Source: Wolinella succinogenes DSM 1740 (GTDB lineage: Bacteria; Campylobacterota; Campylobacteria; Campylobacterales; Helicobacteraceae). From it: a stretch of 64,000 nucleotides of DNA. The DNA lies in assembly GCF_000196135.1 (NCBI RefSeq), contig NC_005090.1, positions 1,808,001 through 1,872,000 on the forward strand, written 5' to 3'. The notes under the pieces were generated by a model. That model worked only from the letters and a program-made list of their open reading frames with translations, searched no databases and was not told where the DNA came from. The position numbers and the translations under genes are program-made. Shown here one piece after another: positions 17,552 to 25,573 of the stretch. Each line of letters begins with the position of its first letter. Positions within the stretch are counted from its first letter, which is position 1.

Positions 17552-19395
17552 ATCAAAAAATTTTTAATTATCTAAAAAAATACAATAAAGAAGTCTTTCC
17601 TATGAATAGGCTTCTTGTATCTACATACATATATTTAAATAAACTAGAAGTAAAAAAAAATAAAAAAATACTAGACTTACTGATATATGAACAAAATGAA
17701 GAAGAATATAAATCTTTAAATGAGTTTATGCTTCTTGTAAAGGAGATTGAGCGTGATTTTACCTACGAAGATCTTCTTGAGCTGTTTGAGTTTGTAATTT
17801 CTCCATCAGATAAGCTGGTAAATGGGGCAATTTATACGCCTAAAGATATTCGAGAGTTTATAACACATCAAGCATTTGAACAGCATAGGAATAATCAAAA
17901 TATATATGATTTTAAAATAGCGGATATATCGTGTGGATGTGGAGGGTTTTTAATAGATGCCACAAAAGTTCTAAAGGAGAAAACAAATAAATCGTATAAG
18001 CAAATTTATAAAGAGAATATTTTTGGTGTGGATATACAACCTTATAGTATAGAAAGAACAGAGGTATTACTCACATTACTCGCTATAGAATATGGTGAAG
18101 ATGAAGAAATATTTGATTTTCATTTATACGATGCTGACTCTTTAGAATTTGATTGGTATAAAGAAAATAGTCAAATAGAAGTGAGTAATGGTTTTGACAT
18201 CATACTGGGTAATCCTCCTTATGTGTGTTCTAGGAACATGGATGAAAAGACAAAAATTTTAATGTCAAAATGGGACACTTGTGCTACAGGACACCCTGAC
18301 CTATATATACCATTTTTCCAAATTGGATTTGAACTTTTAAGAGCACAAGGAATATTAGGATACATAACAGTAAACTCATTTACAAAAAGTCTTAATGGTC
18401 GAGGAATCAGAAACTATTTTCATGAAAAACAAGTGGAATTAAAAATAATTGACTTTGAAGATGAACAGATCTTTAACTCAAGGATGACCTATACGGCGAT
18501 ATGCTTTTTATCTAACAATCAATCAGATATAGTAAGATATTCTCCATTGAGAAAAGCTCAGTTGAGAGATAATTTTAAATACCAAGAATACCCATATAGC
18601 GAATTGTCAATTCAAAATGGTTGGTATCTCAAAAATAAAGATTTAGTTCAGAAAGTTGAAAATATTGGTACTCCATTAGGAAATATATATAACACGAAAA
18701 GCGGTATAGCTACTTTAAAAAATAGCATTTACATTTTTACACCAGTAAAGGAATCTACAAAATATTATTATATTGATGAAGATACAAAAGTAGAGAAAGG
18801 AATTTGCAAAAATATTGTAAACTCGAATCTTTTAATTAAAAATGACCAAATTGATAGTTTTATTGAAAAGATTATTTTCCCTTATGACTATGATGAAAAC
18901 AATCAATTTTTTGTAATTCCCGAAGAAAAACTAGCAAAAAAACATCCTATGGCATATGAGTATTTATTAAAAAATAAAGCTGAACTTGCTTTAAGAGATA
19001 AAGGGAAAGGGAAAGATTACCCTTATTGGTATGCATTTGGTAGAAATCAATCACTAGAAAAAAGCAAATATAAACTTTTATTTCCACAGTTAGCAAGAAA
19101 AGATTTTAAAAGTTGTATTTCTGATGATGAAAATTTATATTTTTATAACGGAATGGCTGCATTGTCTGACAACCTAGAAGAGTTACAGATTTTAAACAAA
19201 CTGTTTATGACGGAGATTTTTTGGAAGTATGTCTCAAGTATAAGTAAAAATTACGCATCAAACTATTTTTCACTTGGAAGAAACTACATAAAAAACTTTG
19301 GAATCTATGATTTTACTCAAGAGGAGAAAGATTATATCATCGGTGAAGAAGATATTGATAAATTAAATGATTTTTTTAATAAAGTATATAAATAA
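17548..19395 (+). CDS. N6-adenine DNA methyltransferase, Eco57I/TaqI-like
   Basis: A TTG start at 17548 is supported by GAGGTG 6 bases upstream and by the 4-base overlap with the previous gene. The 615-residue protein shows motif X (GAIYTPKDI, 93-101), the SAM-binding motif I (DISCGCGGF, 126-134) and the catalytic NPPY (222-225). These are followed by a TaqI-type target-recognition region (about 350-600). By family it methylates adenine in a specific DNA sequence. The N-terminal 90 residues are helical and show no PD-(D/E)XK nuclease motif, so this is not a self-contained type IIG enzyme. No endonuclease gene follows; any effector must be one of the cluster proteins or has been lost. Confidence 0.9.
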   Translation: MNQKIFNYLKKYNKEVFPMNRLLVSTYIYLNKLEVKKNKKILDLLIYEQNEEEYKSLNEFMLLVKEIERDFTYEDLLELFEFVISPSDKLVNGAIYTPKDIREFITHQAFEQHRNNQNIYDFKIADISCGCGGFLIDATKVLKEKTNKSYKQIYKENIFGVDIQPYSIERTEVLLTLLAIEYGEDEEIFDFHLYDADSLEFDWYKENSQIEVSNGFDIILGNPPYVCSRNMDEKTKILMSKWDTCATGHPDLYIPFFQIGFELLRAQGILGYITVNSFTKSLNGRGIRNYFHEKQVELKIIDFEDEQIFNSRMTYTAICFLSNNQSDIVRYSPLRKAQLRDNFKYQEYPYSELSIQNGWYLKNKDLVQKVENIGTPLGNIYNTKSGIATLKNSIYIFTPVKESTKYYYIDEDTKVEKGICKNIVNSNLLIKNDQIDSFIEKIIFPYDYDENNQFFVIPEEKLAKKHPMAYEYLLKNKAELALRDKGKGKDYPYWYAFGRNQSLEKSKYKLLFPQLARKDFKSCISDDENLYFYNGMAALSDNLEELQILNKLFMTEIFWKYVSSISKNYASNYFSLGRNYIKNFGIYDFTQEEKDYIIGEEDIDKLNDFFNKVYK

Positions 19396-19490
19396 TGAAA
19401 AATTTTAAAAAGTTTGAAAGTTTGTCAATGGTATGGGACAAGTGCTATTTACTTAAGCAAAATATAAAAAAACATACTTTAGAATTTTGA
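19395..19490 (+). CDS. Tiny open frame coupled to the methyltransferase gene
   Basis: An ATG overlaps the methyltransferase stop (TAATG) and opens a 31-codon frame starting MKNFKKFESLSMVWDKCYLL and ending in TGA at 19488-19490. The overlap is the same coupling used by the other genes of the cluster. It is either a very small fifth gene or the damaged 5' end of one, because the IS element begins 49 bases later. I cannot tell which. Confidence 0.35.
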   Translation: MKNFKKFESLSMVWDKCYLLKQNIKKHTLEF

Positions 19491-19567
19491 TATTTATTGA
19501 CATATGATGCTCAATAACGACATGAGGTGAAAGAGCCGTGTACCCCTCCCCAATTTTTAGACCAAGG

Positions 19568-20417
19568 TCAAGCTGATAATTTCTTGTCCTGATTATGCTT
19601 TTGTAAATATTTGATAGGGCTTAAATTTTCCAATGCCTCATGTGGTCTGTGATGATTATAGTCATATTTCCACTCTTTAACTTTTTCCCTCACTTCACTG
19701 AGTGATCCAAACACATAGCAGTTGAGCAATTCTCTTCTAAAGCTACCATTAAATCTTTCAACTCTAGCATTCTCGATAGGTTTTCCGGGTCTGATAAAAT
19801 CTAGTGTGATATTGTGCTTATTACACCATAATTCAAGCTGTGTAGAGATAAACTCTGGACCATTATCAACACGGATGGTATTTGGATACCCTCTATATTC
19901 ACAAACACGCTCTAGCGCTCTGATTACTCTATGTGCAGGGAGTGATGTATCTATCTCTACATCTAAAAATTCTCTGTTGTACTCATCGATGATATTTAGT
20001 AGGCGGTAGCGTTTGCCATACCAAAGAGTATCAGACATAAAATCCATAGACCAAACATCATTGATACACTCCAACTCTTGCAGTGGTGTCTGCACACGTT
20101 CTGGCAGGCAGTGCTTTGTTTTAGGGCGCATATTAAGTCCTAAAGACTTGTAAACTCTATATACTCGTTTATGATTCCAATCATATCCTGCATTACGAAT
20201 TCGAAGATAGAGCTTTTTAAAACCATTACGGATGTGCTTAGTAGCAAAGTGATTGAGCGCATCAATCACCTCTCTATCCTCTTTTGGTGTAGCTTGATAA
20301 TAAAAACTGCTACGATTTAGTCCAACTATTTTACATGCCTGACGAAGAGAAAGCTCATGTTCTTTATGAAGATGCTCTACAGCTTCTCGTTTACCGTCAG
20401 GCGTTAGAGCTTTTTTT
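19568..20417 (-). CDS. IS3-family transposase OrfB (DDE integrase core)
   Basis: The frame reads through the rve integrase core: NDVWSMDFMSDTLWYGKRYR (first Asp), VDNGPEFIS (second Asp) and PIENARVERFNGSFRRELL (Glu), ending HRPHEALENLSPIKYLQ. An internal GTG at 20269 is the first standard start, but coding sequence extends upstream in this frame (LRQACKIVGLNRSSFYYQ) to a run of seven A residues (20411-20417). IS3 elements usually make the OrfAB fusion by -1 slippage at such a run. OrfB itself looks intact. Confidence 0.85.
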
Positions 20418-20670
20418 CTAAAAGATCCTTTAGTGCGTGATTTTCAAGTGCCATATCTGCAAACATCTTTTTAAGCTTAGCGTTCTCATTCTCTAGCTCT
20501 TTGAGACGTTTTATGTCCGAGACGCTCATACCTCCATACTTACTTTTCTACACATAAAAGGTTTGATTACTAACACCATGTTTACGACACACATCAGAAA
20601 CTCTCATCCCAGCTTCTACTTCATTTAAAATGCCCACAATTTGGCTCTCTGTAAATCTACTCTTCTTCAT
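20404..20670 (-). pseudogene. IS3-family OrfA with nonsense codon
   Basis: The ATG at 20668-20670 begins MKKSRFTESQIVGILNEVEA, the helix-turn-helix OrfA of an IS3 element, followed by CRKHGVSNQTFYV. Codon 41 is TAG (20548-20550). It is followed in frame by KSKYGGMSVSDIKRLKELEN, where related elements have Trp at the stop position, so a TGG to TAG change is the likely cause. The frame ends at TAA 20404-20406, just past the slippage run. Confidence 0.85.
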
Positions 20671-20741
20671 TCCTAACTCCTGCAATTATTTTAGCAGAAG
20701 TTATCAACTCATATTCGGTCTAGTTTTTGGGGAAGGGTACA

Positions 20742-20945
20742 ATAAAAGTATTAAATAGGCTTCTTGATATTGGAAGTGAAAACTTTAAAGGCGATCTTAC
20801 AAAAAAGAAATATGTAAAAATTGCTGATACTGCTGAAACCAATGCTTCAAGAGATATTGCAGATTTACTTCAAAAGGATTGCATCAAAAAAGTTGAGGGT
20901 ACGACAGGAAGAGCAACTAGATATACTATTAATCATATAATTTAG
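20742..20945 (+). pseudogene. 3' remnant of a Fic-family gene
   Basis: The frame leaving the IS right end reads IKVLNRLLDIGSENFKGDLT and continues through a winged-helix tail (KKKYVKIADTAETNASRDIA, then GRATRYTI) to a stop at 20943-20945. This is the typical C-terminal winged helix of larger Fic proteins. The Fic core with its HPFxxGNGR motif is absent, so the gene lost its 5' part at the IS junction. An ATG or GTG inside the IS end cannot restore function. Fic proteins AMPylate targets and occur as toxins and in defence islands. Confidence 0.7.
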
Positions 20946-21072
20946 CTCTCTTGCTAGTGGCATTAAATTATTTAGTTTTTACTTCTTAATGTTCAAAAAC
21001 GCCACAAATAAAAAGATGGCAAGTGCAACTTTAGAGATTCCTTGCTTCATGCGCAACCATCAAAAAAGGGGC

Positions 21073-24000
21073 TCAAAACCTCACCTTCACCCCTAGTGTT
21101 CCATTAATCGCTCGTTCCCGCTCTCTCACCTGCCCCTCGGCCGTGGCAAAAAGCTCGGTGAGCCTGAGCACTTTATAGTTCACTCCCAAGTTGGCTTTAC
21201 AGATTAGGCTTCCTCGATCGAGTGTCGTGCTTCGCCAGCTTCCCGCCTCTGGAGCACTAGAGAATCGCATCACAAGCGGAGTCTCTAAATCACCCCACTC
21301 CTTGAAGAATCCTACGCCAATATCCCAAGAGCCTCGATTCTCATAAAAAGACTGGATAAATTTCGCTCCCATGCCCGCTCCATAAAGCTTTGAGCGAAAT
21401 CCATCGACAGCAAGGCCTGCTCCCCCTGCTCCCCCCTCGCTATAGCTATCTTGCTTGTAGCGATCATAGCGTAGCTCCACATAGGGCTCAATCGCCGAGC
21501 CCTGATCTAGCTTGTACGTGTAGGCTCCGCTGATCCAAATCCCCATCGCCTTCGCATCATACTGGGAATCAGCCCCACCTAGAAGCGTCTCCCTCTCGCT
21601 ATCGGCTTCAATAAAAGCATAATCAATAGCCGAATCGATTCGGAAGTCACCCGCACACCTAGAACCATACACTCCCACTACCTGACTCTTCACCGTGGAG
21701 CTCAGCTGGCCATCGTTGGTCTTAAATCGACTCTGCAAAGAGGCAAAGGAGGCTCCATAGACGCTATCATTATCGCTTTTGTCGATTCCTATCTGGGTGC
21801 CATAAACATGGGTGTGAGAGGAGGCGATATTTTGAGCGCTATCGCTAGAGCTAGTGATTCTTCCTCCTAGCGCCTTTGCCCACATCGTGTAGTCGTAGGC
21901 ATAAGGATCAACAATCCCCTTCTCCGTCCAAATTCCCTCCTCTTTAAGAATCTGAGCCAAGAGCATCCCATCTCCCGCATCGGCAAAATAGAGCCCGCCA
22001 AGACCTATCCCCGCCCTCGCCTGACTTAAATTCCCCAATCGAGTAGCGATGAGCGTCCCAAAAGGCAAATAGGAAGAGCGAGAGGAAGAACTCAAAGAGG
22101 CAAGATCATCTCCTCTTAGACTCAAAAAGGCACTTTGGGCTTGAGAGGCGCCCATGCTATCAATTCGGCTCAAGAGGGGTTGCATGGCGCTATTTGAGCC
22201 TACGCCATCCAGCACTGATGCAACCAAGACACCTCCGCCTGTAGCAATATCTCCATAGGTGACGGCGTTTTTAGCGAGTGTCAAATAGGCATGAGTGCTA
22301 TCGTATGTAACACTTGGAGTCAAAAAAGCAAGATTGGTCGCCACATCCCCAAAAGTCCCACTAAGGCTAGTCGCACTCAAAATGGTGTAGAGGGTGGAGG
22401 TGTTCCAACTTCCAGCACTATCGGCCACAACAACGAGTTTGGCACCCCCAAGAGAAGCATTGCCATTCACATCCACCCTCCCCGAAGTGCCATTGGCATA
22501 GGCGTTGAGCCGATAGGTGCCGCCACTTGCAAAGTTCAGATTCCCCTCAACCCTCAAAGTGCTCGCCATGGGATAAAGTATGCCCCCATCATTGACGATG
22601 AGAGTGTTCACTGTGCCGCCGCCATTGAGAGAGGCTCCATCTTGTATTGTAAAGTTTTCAAAATTGATGATTTGAGAGAGTGAAAAATTGTTTGCGTAAC
22701 CAAGCACTATAGAGTCCGTGCCACTCCCCCCATCTATGGTGCCATTGACGGTTCCGCCTAAAAGTTGCACGGTATCATCTCCGCTTCCCATATCTATTGC
22801 CATGCCATTTTGGCCCGTGATGGTGCCATGGTTAACAAGCGTATCCTCTCCAGCGCCCATCTGTATAGCCGCTGCCGCTGTTGTGCTGCCCACTTCATCA
22901 ACTTTCACACTGCCACTTCCACCCGTGATCGTTCCGCTTGCATAGTTGGTGATTGTATCATCATAATTTCCTACAAGTCCAATAGCCGCCTTTGTCACCC
23001 CAATGATTGTCCCCCTATTTCCAATGATCTGCGCTCCACCCGCCGCTGTTGTCGTGCCTCTACCTGATGCCACAGCCGTTCCGTTTGATCCATCGTCTAT
23101 GAGTATGCCAATGGATTGACCATAGATGGTGGCTCCTTCATAGTTGAAGAGGCTGCCACCCCCAGCAGCGATGCCCTCTGCACCATTTGGCAAACCCCCA
23201 GAGTCCACTCCGCCCGCTCCAAGCCCTTGTATGGTTCCATAATTTCTTATAATAGCCACCCCATCTATATCCACACCATCCCCATCTCCGTTGTTTGCAG
23301 TTGATGTGCCTCCATTGGAGGCTGAATGGTCATAAACATTGCCTTCTCCCGCATACGCCCCAGTGATCGTCCCGTAGTTGATGACCGTTCCCGTTCCATC
23401 GCTTCCCACGCCTGAGCCGTTATTGCCGATGATGGTCGCTCCCGCTTGATTGACAACATATATCTCCTCATCAGCCGTTATGGCGTGCCTAGAGCCACTA
23501 ATGATTCCATAATTATCTATTTGAACCCCTGTTTTATCGCCCACATCTATTCCATCATGCGCTTTTGGATCTCCACTGCAAGTGCCCACACACTTTGTGT
23601 TAACGGGACCCGTGCTGATAATCGTCCCATAATTTACAATGCTCATATTGTGGCTAGGTCTAATAGCATCATCGCCCTCAGATTTGATCAAAGCGCTAGT
23701 GTTGGAGACTGAACCATTGATGATTGTATTCCCCATGGTTGCATTTGAATTTCTGAAATCAAGGGCTTGTCCGCTATCAGCCATCGAACCTTGTTTGATT
23801 ATGGTTCCTTGGTTGTTGATGATTATGGTTGCTGTGCTATCAGCAATTTTGACTGTATCATCGCCTACAGAAGATAGGGTTCCATTGTTGTTGATAACGA
23901 TTCGGGATGTTTTGTTGCTTGTATTGTTTCTGACCGCTCTGCCCGTTCCCGTTTGAGAGATAGTTCCATTATTGGTCAGCGTGATTATCGAATTGGTCGT

Positions 24001-24195
24001 AGTGGTAGGCGTAATCATCACACCAGCCGTGGATCCCGAAGTAGTGACACTCCCCTCGCTTGTCACGACTCCCGTGTTGCCATCATTCAATGTTTGCCCC
24101 GAGGTCACTGCCGTATTGACTGTAAAATCAGCCCCCCAAAGAGGAGAGGTGCTTGATAGGGTTGCTGCGAATATCGCCCCATGTATGGTTTTCAT
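21073..24195 (-). CDS. Autotransporter (type Va secreted surface protein)
   Basis: The 1040-residue protein starts with a short signal peptide (MKTIHGAIFAATLSSTSPLW, cleavage after GA near 22). The passenger (about 25-720) is built from short Asn/Gly/Thr-rich repeats of the NYGTI and NNGTI type, expected to form a beta-helix. The last 270 residues form an autotransporter beta-barrel ending in KVRF, with the terminal Phe typical of outer-membrane proteins. A GAGG lies 8 bases before the ATG. No protease triad or RGD motif is obvious. Likely role: adhesion or surface coat. It borders the island but has host-like base composition. Confidence 0.9.
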   Translation of the reverse strand: MKTIHGAIFAATLSSTSPLWGADFTVNTAVTSGQTLNDGNTGVVTSEGSVTTSGSTAGVMITPTTTTNSIITLTNNGTISQTGTGRAVRNNTSNKTSRIVINNNGTLSSVGDDTVKIADSTATIIINNQGTIIKQGSMADSGQALDFRNSNATMGNTIINGSVSNTSALIKSEGDDAIRPSHNMSIVNYGTIISTGPVNTKCVGTCSGDPKAHDGIDVGDKTGVQIDNYGIISGSRHAITADEEIYVVNQAGATIIGNNGSGVGSDGTGTVINYGTITGAYAGEGNVYDHSASNGGTSTANNGDGDGVDIDGVAIIRNYGTIQGLGAGGVDSGGLPNGAEGIAAGGGSLFNYEGATIYGQSIGILIDDGSNGTAVASGRGTTTAAGGAQIIGNRGTIIGVTKAAIGLVGNYDDTITNYASGTITGGSGSVKVDEVGSTTAAAAIQMGAGEDTLVNHGTITGQNGMAIDMGSGDDTVQLLGGTVNGTIDGGSGTDSIVLGYANNFSLSQIINFENFTIQDGASLNGGGTVNTLIVNDGGILYPMASTLRVEGNLNFASGGTYRLNAYANGTSGRVDVNGNASLGGAKLVVVADSAGSWNTSTLYTILSATSLSGTFGDVATNLAFLTPSVTYDSTHAYLTLAKNAVTYGDIATGGGVLVASVLDGVGSNSAMQPLLSRIDSMGASQAQSAFLSLRGDDLASLSSSSRSSYLPFGTLIATRLGNLSQARAGIGLGGLYFADAGDGMLLAQILKEEGIWTEKGIVDPYAYDYTMWAKALGGRITSSSDSAQNIASSHTHVYGTQIGIDKSDNDSVYGASFASLQSRFKTNDGQLSSTVKSQVVGVYGSRCAGDFRIDSAIDYAFIEADSERETLLGGADSQYDAKAMGIWISGAYTYKLDQGSAIEPYVELRYDRYKQDSYSEGGAGGAGLAVDGFRSKLYGAGMGAKFIQSFYENRGSWDIGVGFFKEWGDLETPLVMRFSSAPEAGSWRSTTLDRGSLICKANLGVNYKVLRLTELFATAEGQVRERERAINGTLGVKVRF

Positions 24196-24245
24196 TCAAA
24201 ACATCCTCATAATTTTTGTTGTTATTGTGATAAACATAATTTTTA

Positions 24246-24251
24246 ATTATA
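24246..24251 (-). promoter_or_regulatory. -10 element of the autotransporter promoter
   Basis: On the minus strand TATAAT lies about 50 bases before the autotransporter ATG in an AT-rich leader. Confidence 0.45.
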
Positions 24252-24332
24252 AGCCTGCTCTGTTACAAAAAAATTTCCACTCGACTCGCCCTCAAAAGGC
24301 TCACCAAAAAATAGAGAATCTCCGCAATACGA

Positions 24333-24338
24333 TATAAT
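24333..24338 (+). promoter_or_regulatory. -10 element before the PilJ-like sensor gene
   Basis: A perfect TATAAT lies 40 bases before the ATG at 24378, divergent from the autotransporter promoter. Confidence 0.5.
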
Positions 24339-24377
24339 GCTTTCGTCACACAAAATCGCACAAGGTCTCATCTGCAC

Positions 24378-25118
24378 ATGTTCAAAGAACTGCAAACCCT
24401 ACTCAAAAGTCGACACACCCTAGCGCACGCGCTGACCAAAAAGCATCTCTATGCGCTTGGATTGCTGCTCATCCTCCTTTTTGTCTCCTACGCGATTCTT
24501 CAAAGTGCCATCGCCCAGCAAAGAGATGATGCCTATCTTGTGAATATCAGCGGAAAACAGCGAATGCTCGCCCAGCGGATCGTCTCCCTCTCTCAAAATA
24601 TCGCCTCAAGAAAATTTCTAGGGCGCGACTATCTTGAAGCGAGCGAGGAGCTTAAGCTCAGCCTCCAAGAGCTTGATTTCATCCACAAAAGCCTCCGCCA
24701 AAAGGCGCTTCACACCGAGGGATTCTCGCTCAATCGCCGCTCTCCTCTCTATGAGGTCTATTTTGGTTCATGGAATCTAGCGATTAAGCTGGAGAGTTTT
24801 TTGGGCGAGGGGGTGAGACTATTAGAGAGCGAGGAGACTGAAGAGACACTCTTTTTGAGTCAGAATCTCTTGGAGATGTGGGAGGGGGATCAGGGACTTT
24901 TGGGGGTGCTAGAGCTTGGCACGCTCACCTTTCAGCTAGAGAGCGAACACCGAATCGACACACTCCAAAAAACCGCGCTAGGAATCATCCTCCTTATCGT
25001 CGTGGTTCTTTTTTTGGAGGCACTCTTTGTGATTCGCCCTGCCATCTTGGAGCTCGCCCTTATTGAAGAGAAGTGCAAAAAATGTCTAAACAAGAGAGAA
25101 TCGACCGAGGATTCCTAG
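24378..25118 (+). CDS. Membrane protein with PilJ/NarX-type sensor domain and no output domain
   Basis: The 246-residue protein has a membrane helix at about 24-44, a helical periplasmic region starting with NISGKQRMLAQRI (about 57-69), and a second helix at about 200-222. The GKQRMLAQR motif marks the PilJ N-terminal domain, which in NarX binds nitrate/nitrite between two such motifs. Only about 24 cytoplasmic residues follow the second helix, so no kinase, HAMP or chemoreceptor module is present. It may signal through a partner. Its 3' end overlaps pgpA on the other strand by 33 bases. Confidence 0.8.
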   Translation: MFKELQTLLKSRHTLAHALTKKHLYALGLLLILLFVSYAILQSAIAQQRDDAYLVNISGKQRMLAQRIVSLSQNIASRKFLGRDYLEASEELKLSLQELDFIHKSLRQKALHTEGFSLNRRSPLYEVYFGSWNLAIKLESFLGEGVRLLESEETEETLFLSQNLLEMWEGDQGLLGVLELGTLTFQLESEHRIDTLQKTALGIILLIVVVLFLEALFVIRPAILELALIEEKCKKCLNKRESTEDS

Positions 25119-25553
25119 GAGAATCATCGCCGCTAGCCCTGCAAAGAATCCCGCCAAAGCGTCATCTCCCACCACGCCAAGCCCTCCTTTGACCTTTTGG
25201 TCGATTTTTCCGATGAGCGAGGGTTTCCAAATATCAAAAAGACGGAAAAAGAGCACCGCCAAAACCACGCCAAGCCCATGAAATCCCACCATAGAGAGCG
25301 CGATCCATGTGCCTACAAGCTCATCCACAACAATCTCTTGGGAATCGTGGCTAGCGCCCTCTTGCTCCTCTTTGTCGATCTCACGCACCGCGATCGCCCC
25401 CACCAATAGAGCGAGCATCAACACCGTGGAAGCGGGAAGAAGATAGAGAAGTGGGAGGGCTAAAATCGCTGAAACTACCGTCCCAACCGTACCCGGAGCC
25501 CTCTTTGAGAGTCCAGCTCCGCCAAGTGTGAGAAAAATTCGTCTTGCATTCAT
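25086..25553 (-). CDS. pgpA: Phosphatidylglycerophosphatase A (PgpA)
   Basis: PgpA removes phosphate from phosphatidylglycerophosphate to make phosphatidylglycerol at the inner membrane. The 155 residues show the family pattern: GGAGLSKRAPGTVGT near the N-terminus, EIVVDELVGTWIAL in the middle, FFRLFDIWKP, then GGLGVVGDDALAGFFAG with the conserved acidic residues. Several membrane segments alternate with these motifs. It is the last gene of the minus-strand cluster with the ATP-sulfurylase-like gene, the HP1021-type regulator and ispDF, an order I recall from Campylobacter jejuni. Confidence 0.93.
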   Translation of the reverse strand: MNARRIFLTLGGAGLSKRAPGTVGTVVSAILALPLLYLLPASTVLMLALLVGAIAVREIDKEEQEGASHDSQEIVVDELVGTWIALSMVGFHGLGVVLAVLFFRLFDIWKPSLIGKIDQKVKGGLGVVGDDALAGFFAGLAAMILLGILGRFSLV

Positions 25554-25573
25554 GGATTAAGATTCCTTAGGGT

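Larger units (their letters stand above)
19539..20741 (-). mobile_element. IS3-family insertion sequence, decayed
   Basis: Terminal inverted repeats of about 25 bases match well: TGTACCCCTCCCC at the left end, and its near-complement GGGGAAGGGTACA at the right end (20729-20741). The element is 1203 bases, with orfA and orfB on the minus strand as in IS3-family elements. The three flanking bases differ (CCG left, ATA right), so there is no target duplication, suggesting adjacent DNA was deleted after insertion. orfA carries a nonsense codon, so the copy is probably inactive unless helped in trans. Confidence 0.85.
12394..20983. mobile_element. AT-rich genomic island with recombinase and methyltransferase cluster
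   Basis: Composition changes sharply at about 12385 and returns near 20990: between these points DNA is visibly much more AT-rich, with AAA/TTT/ATA codons dominating, than the GC-richer flanks. A serine recombinase is the first gene. Imperfect direct repeats of 16 bases with 14 matches (TTATTTTATTTTTACT at 12394; TTATTTAGTTTTTACT at 20968) mark the edges, though both are low-complexity. No tRNA gene is seen at either edge. The island carries a four-gene methyltransferase/kinase cluster, one IS element and a Fic remnant. Confidence 0.75.

Noticed and set aside
17548-19395. Single-protein type IIG restriction enzyme
   Set aside because: At 615 residues, with no nuclease motif before the methyltransferase domain, it is too short and lacks the cleavage part.
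20727-20945. Apparent 72-codon gene starting inside the IS end
   Set aside because: The first codons are IS sequence; only the part after 20741 resembles a protein family (Fic tail), so I called it a remnant.
20979-21050. 23-codon minus-strand frame with a hydrophobic stretch at the right island border
   Set aside because: Too short and without a ribosome site to call as a gene; mentioned only as a possible remnant in the island-border finding.
21700-24150. Short repeated units in the autotransporter region, checked as a possible CRISPR array
   Set aside because: Repeats are imperfect, in frame with a protein (NYGTI-type beta-helix repeats) and lack uniform spacers. No CRISPR array or cas gene is seen anywhere in the window.
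22291-24337. Several plus-strand open frames of 60-130 codons opposite the autotransporter
   Set aside because: They mirror its repetitive passenger sequence and have no coding features of their own.
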